Below, piece after piece: positions 1 to 11,358 of a stretch of 64,000 nucleotides of DNA. The DNA comes from Oryza sativa Japonica Group (lineage: Eukaryota; Streptophyta; Magnoliopsida; Poales; Poaceae), in contig NC_089036.1 of the NCBI RefSeq assembly GCF_034140825.1, positions 23,573,001-23,637,000 on the forward strand, written 5' to 3'. Each line of letters begins with the position of its first letter. Within the stretch, counting starts at the first letter, position 1. A program made the position numbers and the translations under genes. The notes below the pieces were generated by a model. It was not told the DNA's origin, did not search any database, and saw nothing but the letters and a program-made list of their open reading frames with translations.

Positions 1-156
1 GATGCTAAAAAAAACCTTATCGAATTTTGATATTACCAAAATTTTGGTATAATTGACAAAATTTTAGCAGGATTTCTTATATAGTTACCAAAATTTGACA
101 GCAAACTAAATGTAGCCACTTTTTTGGTTGAAAATGGCATCAAAGTAAACAGGTCC
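1..156. mobile_element. MITE fragment, cut by the window start
   Basis: AT-rich sequence with the repeated 'ccaaaatttt' theme ends in a terminal motif (revcomp GGACCTGTTTACTTTGATGCC). The same ends and inner theme recur at 50854-51040, so both look like members of one Tourist-like MITE family. The other end lies outside the window. Confidence 0.45.
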
Positions 157-175
157 TAACTGCTACTAGTAGTAA

Positions 176-522
176 GGGCCTGTTTAGTTCGCGAAATGAA
201 AATTTTTGTGTGTCACATCGAATGTATGACCGGATGTTGGAAGAGGTTTTTAGAAACGAATGAAAAAACTAATTTCATAACTCACCTGAAAACCGCGAGA
301 CGAATCTTTTAAGCCTAATTAATCCGTCATTAGCACATATGGCTTACTGTAGCACTTATGGCTAATCATGGACTAATTAGGTTTAAAAGATTCGTCTCGC
401 GATTTCCTTCCTAACTGTGCAATTAGTTTTTCTTTTAATCTATATTTAATGCTTCATGCATGTGACCAAAGATTCGATGTTAATGTTTTTGGGAAAAACT
501 TTTGGGGAACTAAACGGGGCCT
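176..522. mobile_element. Tourist-like MITE with 3-bp target duplication
   Basis: Terminal inverted repeats GGGCCTGTTTAGTTC / GGAACTAAACGGGGCC are flanked by TAA on both sides (173-175 and 523-525). An inner palindrome carries 'gagacgaatcttttaagcc' and its complement, a core shared with the element at 14032-14394. The PIF/Harbinger-type class is inferred from the 3-bp target site. No coding capacity. Confidence 0.65.
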
Positions 523-1301
523 TAAGTTCTAGCTAGAGTCATCGTGTGTTTTTTTAAAAAAAATCATATCAATATATTTCTCAAGATTATTTTAACTAAT
601 GATTAATTAATCACGTGTTGATGTATTGTTCCGTTTTACGTTAAGAAAGGTGAAGTTTTCACCCTCTATCTCCGAACAGAGTCTTTGAAAGAGAGGTTGG
701 GATTGAATTCTTCTTACATGAAAAAAAGAGAAGTTATTAGCTTTTATTAATTTATATTAGTTATTATTGTAAACTTGAAAATAGATTTAGCTTTCTAAAA
801 GAATCTCCATATATAAAAGGTTTCTAAAAAATATCATTTAGTAGTTGAGAAACATGGTCACAGAAAATGATGGAGTACGTAGGTCCTCCAACTTAAATTT
901 GGAACTCAGCTAGGCTTAACCACCATTGGAAAAATCAAAGCTCCCACTTTAGGATTCAGATCCGGTGCAGTTTATACTTGAAACTGCAATTTAACAACTG
1001 CAAACAATTTTGTCGTTTCTCCGATCAACGGTTTAGATCCTATGCTACAGTAATCTGTACTACAATATATTTTTGCTACCATGATATGAGCCGTACAGTG
1101 TGTGATCTAGACTGTCCGATTTTCTTTCAATGACACACAATGCTACTTCTTAAGTTGCAGTCACCATTTCCCTGTGTAACTAGTTTCGCAGCTTATGACC
1201 CTTACCCAGGTTAATTTGCCTAATTTCAGAAGAGGAGCACTACTATGTTTGAAAACCGACCTAATTTACCGTGGTCACTGTTTAGTCAATTAGCTATACT
1301 A
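523..1301. other. Spacer, no gene seen
   Basis: AT-rich DNA without a usable reading frame, RNA gene or clear repeat boundary. Confidence 0.5.
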
Positions 1302-1426
1302 GGGCTGAAGTTTGAAAGTTTGGTTGAAATTGATACGATATGATAGAAGAGTTATGTGTGTATGAAAGATTTGATATGATGGAAAGTTAGAAGTTTGAAA
1401 AAAAAAACTTTGGAACTAAACGGGGC
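1302..1426. mobile_element. Short MITE related to the GGGCC..TTTAGTTC family
   Basis: A 125-bp element begins GGGCTGAAGTTTG and ends GGAACTAAACGGGGC, flanked by CTA on both sides (1299-1301, 1427-1429). Its 3' end matches that of the 176-522 element, but the inner part is much shorter and AT-rich. Confidence 0.5.
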
Positions 1427-1429
1427 CTA

Positions 1430-3250
1430 GAGTTCGATGGGTAAATATAATAACGGGATCAGTGTGGATTAACTTAATCTTTCTCAGCAGCAGAATGTTT
1501 TCGACGTGATTGGCCGGCGTTGATGGGTACAATACAATTAAAATAGTGGTACAAACTGAAAGGAGCCGTTGCCCTCCACATGGACTTGTACCCCCTCCCA
1601 CATGGAGAGGCATCAATCAATTAGCTAGCTTGGATTATGTATGTACAATGCATTGCATGCGTGACCCCGGGTGTTAATACGCGGGCGGCAAAAGTTTCGG
1701 CTAAGTACCCCCTACCTAACCACGTGATAGTGCCTCGAGTGCTCCAAGTAGGAAAGCACAGAATTTTATTTCCTTAAAAAACAAACTACAAACTCACGCC
1801 CACACTATCTCTATAAATACCTTCAAAATATTAGACCAGTATATTTTAAAATTAACGAAGTTACAACGGACGAGTATGTCACCTACCACCACTATAAATA
1901 CGAGTTGGGAAACTATATGGGTGATAGTTTCTCAAATAGCATCCTACTAGCAACATTGATGGGGAATAATCAAATGTGTTGGTTTAGAAAGTGATACCTT
2001 TGAGGTTCCATGAATCGAGTCGATACTTCGAGCGGCCTCCATCGCCCTTAGATTTATCAACATTAAAAGAACAAATACACATAATCAGAGCAGTTGATCT
2101 CCCCGAATTCAATCAGTGTCCCACGACAAAATCGACAATATTCAAGAGCACAATCAAAGAAACAATATACAAGAACAAAATTGACATCCACAGATCAACA
2201 CAAAGTCTAAAAACGCAGCTAAGACATGGTGAAGTCCGCCGTCAAACCGATGCATCGTCCAAATCCGACTGACCCCAGATCCAACGATCGATGAGCTCTA
2301 GGCGGTTGGATCTGGTGTTCCTCGATCTCCAGATGGCTGCCACCACTACATGCCATCACCTCGCCGCCAAGCCCCTTCGTCTTTCCTACAACGGCATAGG
2401 GACTTCCGTTGTTGAGTCGACAAGCTCCCCCTATCCCCACTGAGCCGACTATCTCCTCCACCGCTATGAAACCACATGTGTAGCGCCTTCTTCCCTAACC
2501 TCAATGAGCTCCACCATTGAGCCGATGCCGTTGCTCCTAAGCGCTTTCCAGCGGTTGCTTCGTCGAGGGCTCTGGCCCAAAATGCTCCCCTTCGTGTAGA
2601 TATAGCTGGTCATTTCCAAACCATATCATCGACGAGTTTGCTGGATTTTAAATAATGTAGGAGGAATGAAGTAGATTGGATGGAGGGGATGACGACAACA
2701 ATGGCTATGACAAGGGAAGAGAGGGTCGATTACGAGTTTATGATGGTGAACAAATAATAGAGAGGGCTCCGGCAACCAAGGGGAGAGGGTTACGGCTACA
2801 ATCGTGGCATGCGAGAGGGTGGAGGCGACCGTGCTTGCATCGCTCGAGAAGCCGAGGGGAATATGGGATACCACATGTGCGTTGTTGGGGATCCTTTTCG
2901 AAACATCGGGGATGATACCCAGTAAATAGCATTTCGGGTGCTAAAAAGACATACGCCAATGATAAATTCTTGACTTGGTTAAAGTTTTATTACGCACACC
3001 GCGAATATTAGAATTTAAACCATGGTGTGTAGCCTGGAGCTTGAGAGTTCAAACTACTTTGAGAATATGTAGTGACTCATAAAATATTATTTCACGGCAT
3101 AACTTAATTATTAAATCCTCTATCAGTGTACTTTTGAAGAGGAGTGACAGAAACAAGAAAAGCACGGAAGACTCGATTTTTGTCTCCTTTTCTTGTGAAG
3201 TGTTAACTCCTATATAAACTGATTCCCGTGAAATTTCCGTGGTTGAAACC
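1430..3250. other. Spacer, no convincing gene
   Basis: Open frames at about 1990-2960 are short, lie on both strands and resemble no family I know. The GC-richer block 2230-2930 could be an old element or captured genic sequence, but I can place no ends. Confidence 0.4.
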
Positions 3251-3545
3251 AAAGAATTAATGAGGGTCGCGAAGTGAGCATAGTCAACTGGTTAGGTTCC
3301 TTGTGGTGGAACCAGCCCACCCGGGTTCAAATCCTAGATTTGACACGGGTACTCGCATTTACGGCTAATTATTATTTCAGTGGTAGGCGACGTACCCGTC
3401 GACAGCGAGGCGCCTGTGGTGACTTCGTCAATCTCAAGAAGGGTAGGGTGTGCGTGTGTGCGTTCATAGGGGTGAGTGTGCGCATGTTGTGAGCGCCTGC
3501 GTTTGTACTGTGTTTCTCAAAAAAAAAAAGAATTAATGAGGGTCG
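3251..3545 (+). mobile_element. tRNA-derived SINE with 19-bp target-site duplication
   Basis: The body (about 3270-3526) carries a Pol III A-box-like segment ('actggttaggttcc', about 3288-3301) and a B box ('ggttcaaatcc', about 3323-3333). It ends in an A-tail at 3519-3529. Perfect direct repeats 'aaagaattaatgagggtcg' flank it at 3251-3269 and 3527-3545, the mark of LINE-mediated retroposition. The perfect duplication argues for a fairly recent insertion. I do not name the SINE family. Confidence 0.85.
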
Positions 3546-3902
3546 TGTGATTCCTTGATCACATTCCTGTGTAGTTGACCTCGACAACGCAAGTCTTACA
3601 CCTTAATTCGCTAAAAGTAAATGCAATTTTCTCAGACCACTTGTCTAGTGATGCTCGGACTCGATCAACACCAGCAGTATTAATGACAAAGCGTCATGTT
3701 CTGATCAGACAGGGGCACATATATATGGCTGGGTAATACACTAGCTAGTACTACTTCCAAAATCGGAGATACAAATTAAACCGTTATGTACACTAGCAAT
3801 TTAGCATACATAAAATGGATCGTTTTGTTATTAGAATGTGTGCTTAGCAACAAGCATCTAACTGTTAATTCAGTATAATTCAGAGATGAGACAAGAGAAG
3901 TA
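3546..3902. other. Spacer, nothing seen
   Basis: AT-rich sequence between the SINE and the next MITE, without a supported feature. Confidence 0.5.
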
Positions 3903-4141
3903 CTCCCTCCATCCAAAAAAAAACTAAATTTCTAGAGTTTGATTTTTGTCCCACAGAAAACCAATTTCTACCATCTTACTTACCTTCAGCTCATAAAACG
4001 AGAAGTTTTATTTTTTAAATACCCTTTACCTACCTATCATCACTATTACTTTTTCCATTGTGAGGGTCATTTTGATCATTTTTACTCCTCACTGAATTTG
4101 TCTTGGGATGCTAGGAATTCTCTTTTTTGGGATTGAGGAAG
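3903..4141. mobile_element. Stowaway-like MITE
   Basis: Ends CTCCCTCCATCC / GGGATTGAGGAAG form imperfect inverted repeats flanked by TA dinucleotides (3901-3902, 4142-4143), as expected of Tc1/mariner-derived Stowaway elements. Confidence 0.7.
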
Positions 4142-4287
4142 TAGTCATCAAAATCTAGCTATTTTGCACTTTTTGGGCAGATCATTGATCGAGCTCAGTC
4201 CGAGGCGATCTTGAAAGGTCAGAGCCTTATCGAAACATCTACCGTCCAATCCAGATGTCACTTGCCAGTTACTACCACAGAATCAAA

Positions 4288-4588
4288 GTGTTGAACAGTA
4301 TATTGGATGTTCTACTGTTTCAATACCCACCATTATCTTTGTAGAAATATACATATCCGGTCCAGAAGTAAAAGCAACAAAATAAAATCTGTAAGTATAA
4401 AGCAACAAAAGCATCTCTGAACTGATCCTATCCTATCCATACAAGTCATTTGCACACAGAGCTGACGTGTTGAACAGTGTCTTGGAAGTTCCATCGCTTC
4501 AATACCAACCATTTATTTATCTTCTGTAGATATACATATCCCAGAAGTAAAAAAAAAAAAGGGACAGCAAAAGTTCTGTAAATAAAAC
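4288..4588. repeat. Imperfect tandem duplication, period about 179 bp
   Basis: The segment from 4288 ('gtgttgaacagt...') recurs from 4467 with shared runs such as 'tacatatcc' and 'ccagaagtaaaa' in the same order. It is noncoding and diverged, and looks like an old local duplication. Confidence 0.6.
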
Positions 4589-4721
4589 TGGTGCAAGATG
4601 TACCCATCGTAATACTCTGTTTAATATATGAGCAGACAGAAGATCAGAGGAATCTGCTGAACCATTCAACTAGGGCAGCTCTTATGTCAGCCAGGTCCTA
4701 TATGTATCAGTAGAAGATTTA

Positions 4722-4981
4722 GGGAATGTTTGGTTGATGCCTAACATTGCCATAACTAAGTTTAGACTAGTTGTGGTATGGTGGCATAAATGTGGCTTAG
4801 AAATAGTTGGCCATAAGTGTGGCATGCTTATCTCTAATTTTGAGAGCATGACATGTGGATCCCAAAGTTAAGAAAGTGTGGCATAACATAATTGCGGCAG
4901 CGAACCAAACACATGCCTTAAAAAACTATGGCATGGCTAAAGTGTGGCGTGGCAAAGTGTGGCAACCAACCAAACAGCCCC
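4722..4981. mobile_element. Tourist-like MITE (260 bp) with TTA target duplication
   Basis: Ends GGGAATGTTTGGTTG and CAACCAACCAAACAGCCCC pair as inverted repeats, flanked by TTA at 4719-4721 and 4982-4984. The interior repeats 'gtggcat'-like words on both strands. No coding capacity. Confidence 0.7.
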
Positions 4982-4984
4982 TTA

Positions 4985-6975
4985 ATTATGGGTAGTTCTT
5001 ATTCATAACAGAGGGCATTAAGAGATGTAGTACTAAGTACAGATAAGCATATTCATTTGAAGTGGGAGTACATGCTTATATAGAATTTTTTAAAAAGAGA
5101 GAGAGAGAGAGAAGAGAATATGCAGTTAAGGAATATGCTCGCCCTACACATGACTTGGAAAAAAGTCACCTAGGATTCCTCAACAACTATGAATTTAGCT
5201 ATGTGATCAGACACTTGTCCAAATTTTAAGTGTTCTTTTCCAGGTCGATCTTTGTGATTGATGATCTCTCTTGGCTGCCTAACCTTGACATTTCCAAAGT
5301 TCCAATGTATTTAAGCCCATCAAATCGAGATTTCAGAGAAGACGCATGTGTCATTACGACGCAAAGTAATAGAGACATTTGGCACGCACGCATGTATGCT
5401 TTTGCCTACTCAATGCTAATATGAAAAATCTATAGTTTGATTTGGATGGAATGAGTTGTTGTTGAGATCATGGTTAGGAGGAAGTCCTGTTGTTTCTGTC
5501 AAACTCACTAACATCGACTCGTGTTTATTTGACAGTCAAGTTTGGAACGGCGGAATTTCAATACTAGCTTTTACTGCAAAATCGTATAATTTGCAAGCTA
5601 TTCTTGCTAAATTCTCATGTTCTGAAACAAAGTTCATCTCTGCCTCTCTGGTCATAACCAATCGATTGCATGGCTATTGCCTACTCGTTTCATCAGACTT
5701 TCAGTTCAGCTCAGCCACTTCTTTTTCTTGCGATCAAAAGGCGATCACCACAGTAGCACGCACACACAGCTAGCTAGTGCAGACAGATGACAAAAAGGAG
5801 AAGAAAAATGGACATAAGAGACCACTGCAAATCAAGATTTTCTCCGGGTGTGTGTGTGTGTGTGGTGCAGCGGACAGAAGTTCAGACCACCGGGAGAGAG
5901 ACGAGACGACGACTTGGAAGAAGCAGATTAGCAGAGCAATTTGACTTGAGACAAAGGCACGGATAATTCGTCTAGCTAGGATCTGAATATCTCAAATGTG
6001 ATGGACGCAGTGGTCGCCATCATGTGCTCATCCTCCACCGGTTGCCAATGCCAAACCACATGTGTGTATGTTTGGCTGAGCTACCACCAGTTTGCCTATC
6101 TCCCAGGACACCTTGAAGCAGATCCATCTCGACTGACCAAGAAAGATTTGATGGCAATTGACATGACTTAAAGGATGGCAATTCGCCGCGTGTCAGATAT
6201 CCAATTCTGTAGCAATCCAAAGCGTTTTTTATAGTGCTGATCACAGTATCCAGAAATATCACTTCTTCAGAAGCCTGATCTTTCTCTTCTTCTTTGGTCT
6301 GGTTTGTTCCTCGCCAGGAAATGTTTGGCTGCTTTTTTTTTTCTGCACAAGAATTTACTTGCACCATGCATGACAGAACAGGGAAACTGAAATGACTGCA
6401 AATTGGATATCGAATAGTGAAATTTCTCAAAACTTTGATTATCTAGCCACTAGCAGCAGACATTAGACGGACCATGGATGCAGGTTCTGCAACAAAAGCT
6501 CATCAGAGTCTACACTTGACAGTCACTTGGAGCTTCGGAATATCCCCATAGCATCTTCCATTTCTGTGGCTTGAATCTGGGGTGTTCATGTCAGCAGCAG
6601 AGACAGTGAGTGGCCATTACCACTGTTTGTGGAGTGTGTGCACACACCACCTCCGATGGCTGAAAAACCGTGGACCTACACATGATTGTGTTTTCAACTC
6701 TGAACCTTTTCTTGTGTTTCGTCAGAGTTTACTCAAAAAAACGCTTTTCTCACAGGCATCAACGGAAGTAGTACAATTTTTGTAGCGGATTACTGACTTT
6801 TCTTTTTGTCAAAATCAACCCGCGTTCTAAAGTGCTAATTAAGGTTAGTTACTCCTCATTTTTGTTAACACGTCTTTTAAACAGTTAAACTGTATGTCCT
6901 GTAAAAAAAGTGCTTACAAAATTAATTAAATCGATTTTTAAAAAAATTAATAATTATTATTTAACTAATCATATA
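4985..6975. other. Spacer, no convincing gene
   Basis: Several 60-140 codon open frames exist on both strands, but none has recognisable domains, good codon bias or splice partners. A (TG)n microsatellite lies near 5849-5863 and a (GA)n run near 5097-5113. Confidence 0.45.
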
Positions 6976-7199
6976 CTCCCTCCGTCCCAAAATAAACTTT
7001 TAGCACTCAGGATTTGTCCTAAAATATAACAGCATCTCCACCAACATTCTATTTTCAACCAATCACAACCCTTTACCATTCACATTTCTCACATACATCC
7101 ACTACTTATTCAATCACAACCCTTCACTACTCATTTCTACCTATTTTCTTAATAACCGTGTCTAATTATAGAACTTCTTATATTTTAAGACGAATGGAG
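6976..7199. mobile_element. Stowaway-like MITE
   Basis: Begins CTCCCTCCGTCCC and ends with a diverged complement (gacgaatggag), flanked by TA (6974-6975, 7200-7201). It lies about 350 bp upstream of the gene starting at 7556. Confidence 0.65.
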
Positions 7200-7555
7200 T
7201 ACTAAATATATTTCTCGTTTAACGTGCGACTAATTAGCCAAAAACCTAATACATCCTATTTTTTCGCTTATACTTATAAGCTAAAATTTGAATTTTCAAC
7301 CTTAAAATTTAAGTTAATTTTGGGATTTTTTTCATCGTAGTTTATTTTTCAGATTTTGCTTTAAAATTATTTAGAATACATGCATAAAAATTTTATTAAT
7401 AAATTATTTTTTATTTGCAAATATGTTGTGCTTGTTCCGGCTCAATCTTGAATAAGCCAAACGGCGTACACTAATCCGAAAAGAACGCGCCAAGTGGGAC
7501 ATCCATGCGAGCGCAAACGAGAGGCTGACGCGCGCGCGCGCGCGGGGCGGCGGGC

Positions 7556-8083
7556 ATGAAGGGCTCGGCGGCGGCGGGCGGCGAGGACGACGTGGAGCTG
7601 CTCAAGGCGGTGGCGCAGGCGTGGCACGCGCAGTCGGGCAACCCGCGCGCGGTGGCGTCGGCGGCGGCGCAAGGGGCGGACGACGACGGCGGCGGCGGCG
7701 GCGTCTCTTCCTCGGGCACGCGCCGCGCGGGAGTGGGAGGCCCGGGACGGCGCAGGCCGTCACGGTTCAAGCTGGAGGCCGCGGCGATCCGTGACCGGGA
7801 CACGCGCGGCGGCGGCGGCGGCGAGAGGGCGTGGGACTTCGCGCAGTCGCTGTGGGACACGTACGAGCTCGTCGCCGTGGCGCGGAGGCTCGAGTCCGGC
7901 CTCGTCCTCGCCGACCACCATCCCGGCGCCGCCGCCGCCCAGGAGCGCGCCGCCACCACGCGGGAAGGAGGAGGAGGAGGAGGAGGGGTGAAGCGAGCGA
8001 GGGAGAGCAGCCGCAGCCTGAGGAGCATATTCCTCCGGTCATCGTGGTCATCGTCCAGGAGGTTCGACGAACCACGCAGCTAG
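7556..8083 (+). CDS. Plant-specific protein of unknown function, single exon (175 aa)
   Basis: A 175-residue frame with strong GC3 bias and no intron. It starts at the first ATG after a CG-rich leader containing a (CG)n run. The conserved-looking parts are an N-terminal helix (VELLKAVAQAWH, residues 13-24), a basic stretch with RRPSRFKLEA (67-75) and WDFAQSLWDTYELV (93-106). These resemble, from memory, an uncharacterised family of small plant proteins with an 'SRFKLEA ... W-D-F-x-Q-S-L-W-D-S-Y-E' core; no biochemical role is known to me. The rest is low-complexity Gly/Ala, with a Ser/Arg-rich C-terminus that could act in nuclear targeting. Glycine runs are encoded by GGC repeats that may vary in length between varieties. 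The frame is confident; the function is unknown. Confidence 0.75.
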   Translation: MKGSAAAGGEDDVELLKAVAQAWHAQSGNPRAVASAAAQGADDDGGGGGVSSSGTRRAGVGGPGRRRPSRFKLEAAAIRDRDTRGGGGGERAWDFAQSLWDTYELVAVARRLESGLVLADHHPGAAAAQERAATTREGGGGGGGVKRARESSRSLRSIFLRSSWSSSRRFDEPRS

Positions 8084-8337
8084 TGCTCTCTCTTCCTCCC
8101 CATTATATTGACGTGCAATCCTTTTCCGCAATCGTGAAAAAAAAAATCTGTTCTCCCCATTAACAGGTGTAAAGCTCTCCCAAACACAGATCTTCTCCAT
8201 TGTTTTTTCAGATAGAGAATCATCGAACAATCAAATCATAAGCATAATTCAAGATGCCTTGTTGCAGAAAGCACCTCTACTTCATCCATTCAGTCAGAAA
8301 ATGGTAACAGAAACAGAAATTCTTAGATAGGGATACA

Positions 8338-8961
8338 TCATCTGAGCTCCTCCAGTGGATTTGGGGTGAAGTGCACCATCAGAAGGACTGAAGGGGGATC
8401 AGCTGCTTGCGCGACGACGACGGTAGCCGCTCCACCGCTTGTCTGAATCACGCTCACCGCATCAGTCGCGGCGCCGCCGCGACCATAAGCTGCCTGGTAG
8501 CCATGATAGTTGGAGTAGACATTCTGAACATACCCAGCAGGGTAGGGATGATAGTTGTAGATGGCATTTTCTGATCATAGCCAGCATGGTGGTATGCAGG
8601 ATTGTTGGAGATGGCATTCTGATCATGATCATCAGGGTAGGCAGGATTCTTGTAGATGGCATTCTGATCATAACCTGCAGATGGTTAGCCAGCATTCCCA
8701 TGAGCCTGCTGGTAAGACATAGGGTTGGCATATGCATAAGGTGGAGCACAATATGGCCCAGCATGAGCTCCTTGCTGATAGGATGCAGCTGCAGGAAGAT
8801 AAGGCACAGCTTGAGCTCTTTGCTGATAAGTGATAACCGTCAGAGTGGTTGTTACATGAAGCTGCAAAAGGGGTTATACATGCTGGTGCAGCTTGAGCTT
8901 GTGGCATGATGCCACTGGCATCCCAGATTGACCTATTGGTGCTTGTGCCGCTGTTAGCCAT
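8338..8961 (-). pseudogene. Decayed Tyr/Gln/Asn/Pro-rich protein gene
   Basis: Read on the minus strand, the segment starts at an ATG at 8961 (MANSGTSTNRS) and continues as low-complexity sequence with SYQQGAHAGPY-type and YDQNAIYKNPAY-type repeats. It ends in a plausible C-terminus (...FTPNPLEELR) with a stop at 8338-8340. The coherent reading moves between frames: one shift lies near 8840-8880, a TAA interrupts at 8685-8687, and a 2-nt expansion in an 'agaaaatg' run near 8569 shifts the last part. Such Y/Q/N/P-rich tails are typical of plant RNA-binding or prion-like proteins, but no RRM or other fold is visible. It could instead be an oddly spliced gene, but no GT/AG pairs fit the breaks. 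I call it a broken copy of a host gene of unknown function. Confidence 0.5.
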
Positions 8962-11358
8962 ATTGCATCTGCTTGTTCAAGAACCAAAGTATGAAATATG
9001 TTAGAATCATGGTGTTATCTGCTAAGGGAACATCTTAAGAGTGGGGCTCAATGAATTGATGACCAATTGTTAACAGAACATATTCTCAAAACACACACTC
9101 ACAAACTGACACACTAGCACTGACACACAAACACTAATACACATCAACTGTGACACATTTTAAGGGGATGCAAATTGGCAAATATTACTAGGACAGAAGA
9201 AGGAAATATTATAGTAACAATCTCCAAACTGTAGCTAGATCAAACTTTGCAATGGGAGATACTCCAGGCAAGCTGAAAAAGTGAAAATGGCAGTTGGACA
9301 TAAGCAGGTTGAAAAGAATTGTACGATGCTGGCAAGGAATGTTTCTTGCCATTCACTAGTTCTGCACCAGAGTATAACTTGCAACATGCTAAGATTGTAA
9401 CTCAAGCATGTAAACTTACACAAACTAGACTAAAAATGCCAACCATTAAAGACATCATCGTCAAGACACTTGATTTGGTCCTAGTCACGAACTTGTCCGG
9501 AGATAAGGATCTCTTCCTAGGCACTTCCTGTTGCTCGCAGCCGCAGCTCATCTTCTTCGTTGATTCCTCTCCTTTTCTTTTGCTCTCTTAAATCTTCAGC
9601 TGGTATATCTCACCAAATGCATTTTTGTACGATGGATGCATACCTTGGAATATTTCATTTTTAGAACATGCATTTAACAAAGTGTAATAGTTGTTCTCAG
9701 TAAGCTCTATTTGTAACTTATGCTATATGTGTAGTCATTCAATCAAATCATAGTCTCAGAATTGAACTCATGCTGCATTGCTGCCACAATTTTCAAGCAC
9801 AGTTGTTTTATCAGTTAATCATACAACGATACAATATATTTCATTACAAACTCAAAAGATAGAAAGATAAGTAGGGTGATAATAAGATTATGTGCCAAGT
9901 GACAATATGTTCAGATTCAATGAGAAGTAATATCGACAACCAAAAGAACTAGTTTTACCTGCACATAATGATCTAAGAGAAGAGAAACCAGCAATCATTA
10001 TCAAGCACAAAATAACCACCAGACATTTCAGTGCCAAGGTCGTTAAAAGCATGAAATACAACACTACAATACAAACAATAGGTTATAGCTTCATTTTACA
10101 ACTAATCTTACTGATTTATCTCACTTCATTTCACCTGCTTCACCCATTATACCTCACAAATGCATCTTGATACTTGATATGACGGATATCTACCTACTAT
10201 ATTTGTTTGCACAACATGCACTTCACTTAATGTGGACATATCTTTTTTAGCAAGCCTAAGGAATTCCACTTTAACTGAGCGTCAACACTGCAGTCTAACA
10301 GCAACAATTTTAACAAATGAAAAATAAGGGTATAATTTTACTTGGAATATGTAGGGACAAAAATTGAAATATGCAGGCTTGGTTGTAATCGAATTGCAAT
10401 TATATTCAGGCATCAGAGAACTAACCACAACCTGCATGTTAACTTTCTATAAAGAATGTTGGCATTTTCCTAACAAAAAGCACCATAAATTGCACTTGTT
10501 TGTCAAAACAAAATATTCATATGGTCATACCTGCAGAACAGCCAATGCAAAGTGGCAGATGATGTCACCAGTTCAGAGATCAGCTTGATGTCTTCAAATT
10601 TTCAACAAAGGAACAATACAACAAGAAACAGAGATGTCACGGGAAGAATTTGAAGGAGAATTGATTTTTTGGTGGTCGGCACTTGGCAGGAAGCCGACAC
10701 ATCCTCTGAGACAACAAATATTAAGAAGACTATATGAGCTCTCCTTTGGACAGTATACTGGCTTCACAATTCCTCTTCCTCCAATCCAAGTAGAGCAAAA
10801 ATAATCAGAGATTCAGTAAACTGAGATGGTACTCTGTAGATGCCATGGTGCCAACTGCATTCAAAGTTATGGTATGAAACACTAATTTCTCCACAAACTG
10901 GCATAACTTAACTGTACAATAGTAGCAATATCCTGGATAAGAATTTGAGTTTTCAACTTGTCTACACAGCAAGTTGTATTTGGAAGGTGCAAAAATAAAT
11001 TTATGCCAATATTGTGCTGAACTCCAAGAAGTAAAAGATCATCATTTTTGAAAAGCACGAATTTCATATAAGCAAACAAGGCACAACAGCTCTTCCATAC
11101 ATAGCTACAATTCCAACAGTTCTGATGGCATCCCACAGAAAAATAAATTAACATCTCAACTCAAGATACCCTAATTAAATTAAATTAGTTACAACATGCT
11201 GATTTGCCCCCATCCTTAGTACAACAGCGGCCGTCTCAGCCATTCTACAGCATTCACATATGAGCCTAATTTCAGCCACCAAATTAGATGACCACAATAA
11301 CGCAAATTATCTAGGTAAGCCGTAAGCATAGAAAGCACCAATAGAGTAGGTGGGATGC
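8962..11358. other. Spacer, no convincing gene
   Basis: AT-rich DNA with a loose (CACA/CTGACA)n tract near 9096-9155. Part may belong to the 3' untranslated region of the minus-strand gene ending at 11359, or to lost exons of the decayed gene at 8338-8961. I could not connect any exon. Confidence 0.4.

Noticed and set aside
3270-3345. A functional tRNA gene
   Set aside because: A- and B-box-like words are present but no cloverleaf forms; the A-tail and target duplications show a SINE.
6020-6430. Minus-strand 136-codon frame
   Set aside because: No domain, weak codon bias, no splice partners; it looks like chance in noncoding DNA.
9540-9610. Short minus-strand coding-like run (AEDLREQKKRRGINEEDE)
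   Set aside because: Too short, closed by stops, and no neighbouring exon could be joined.
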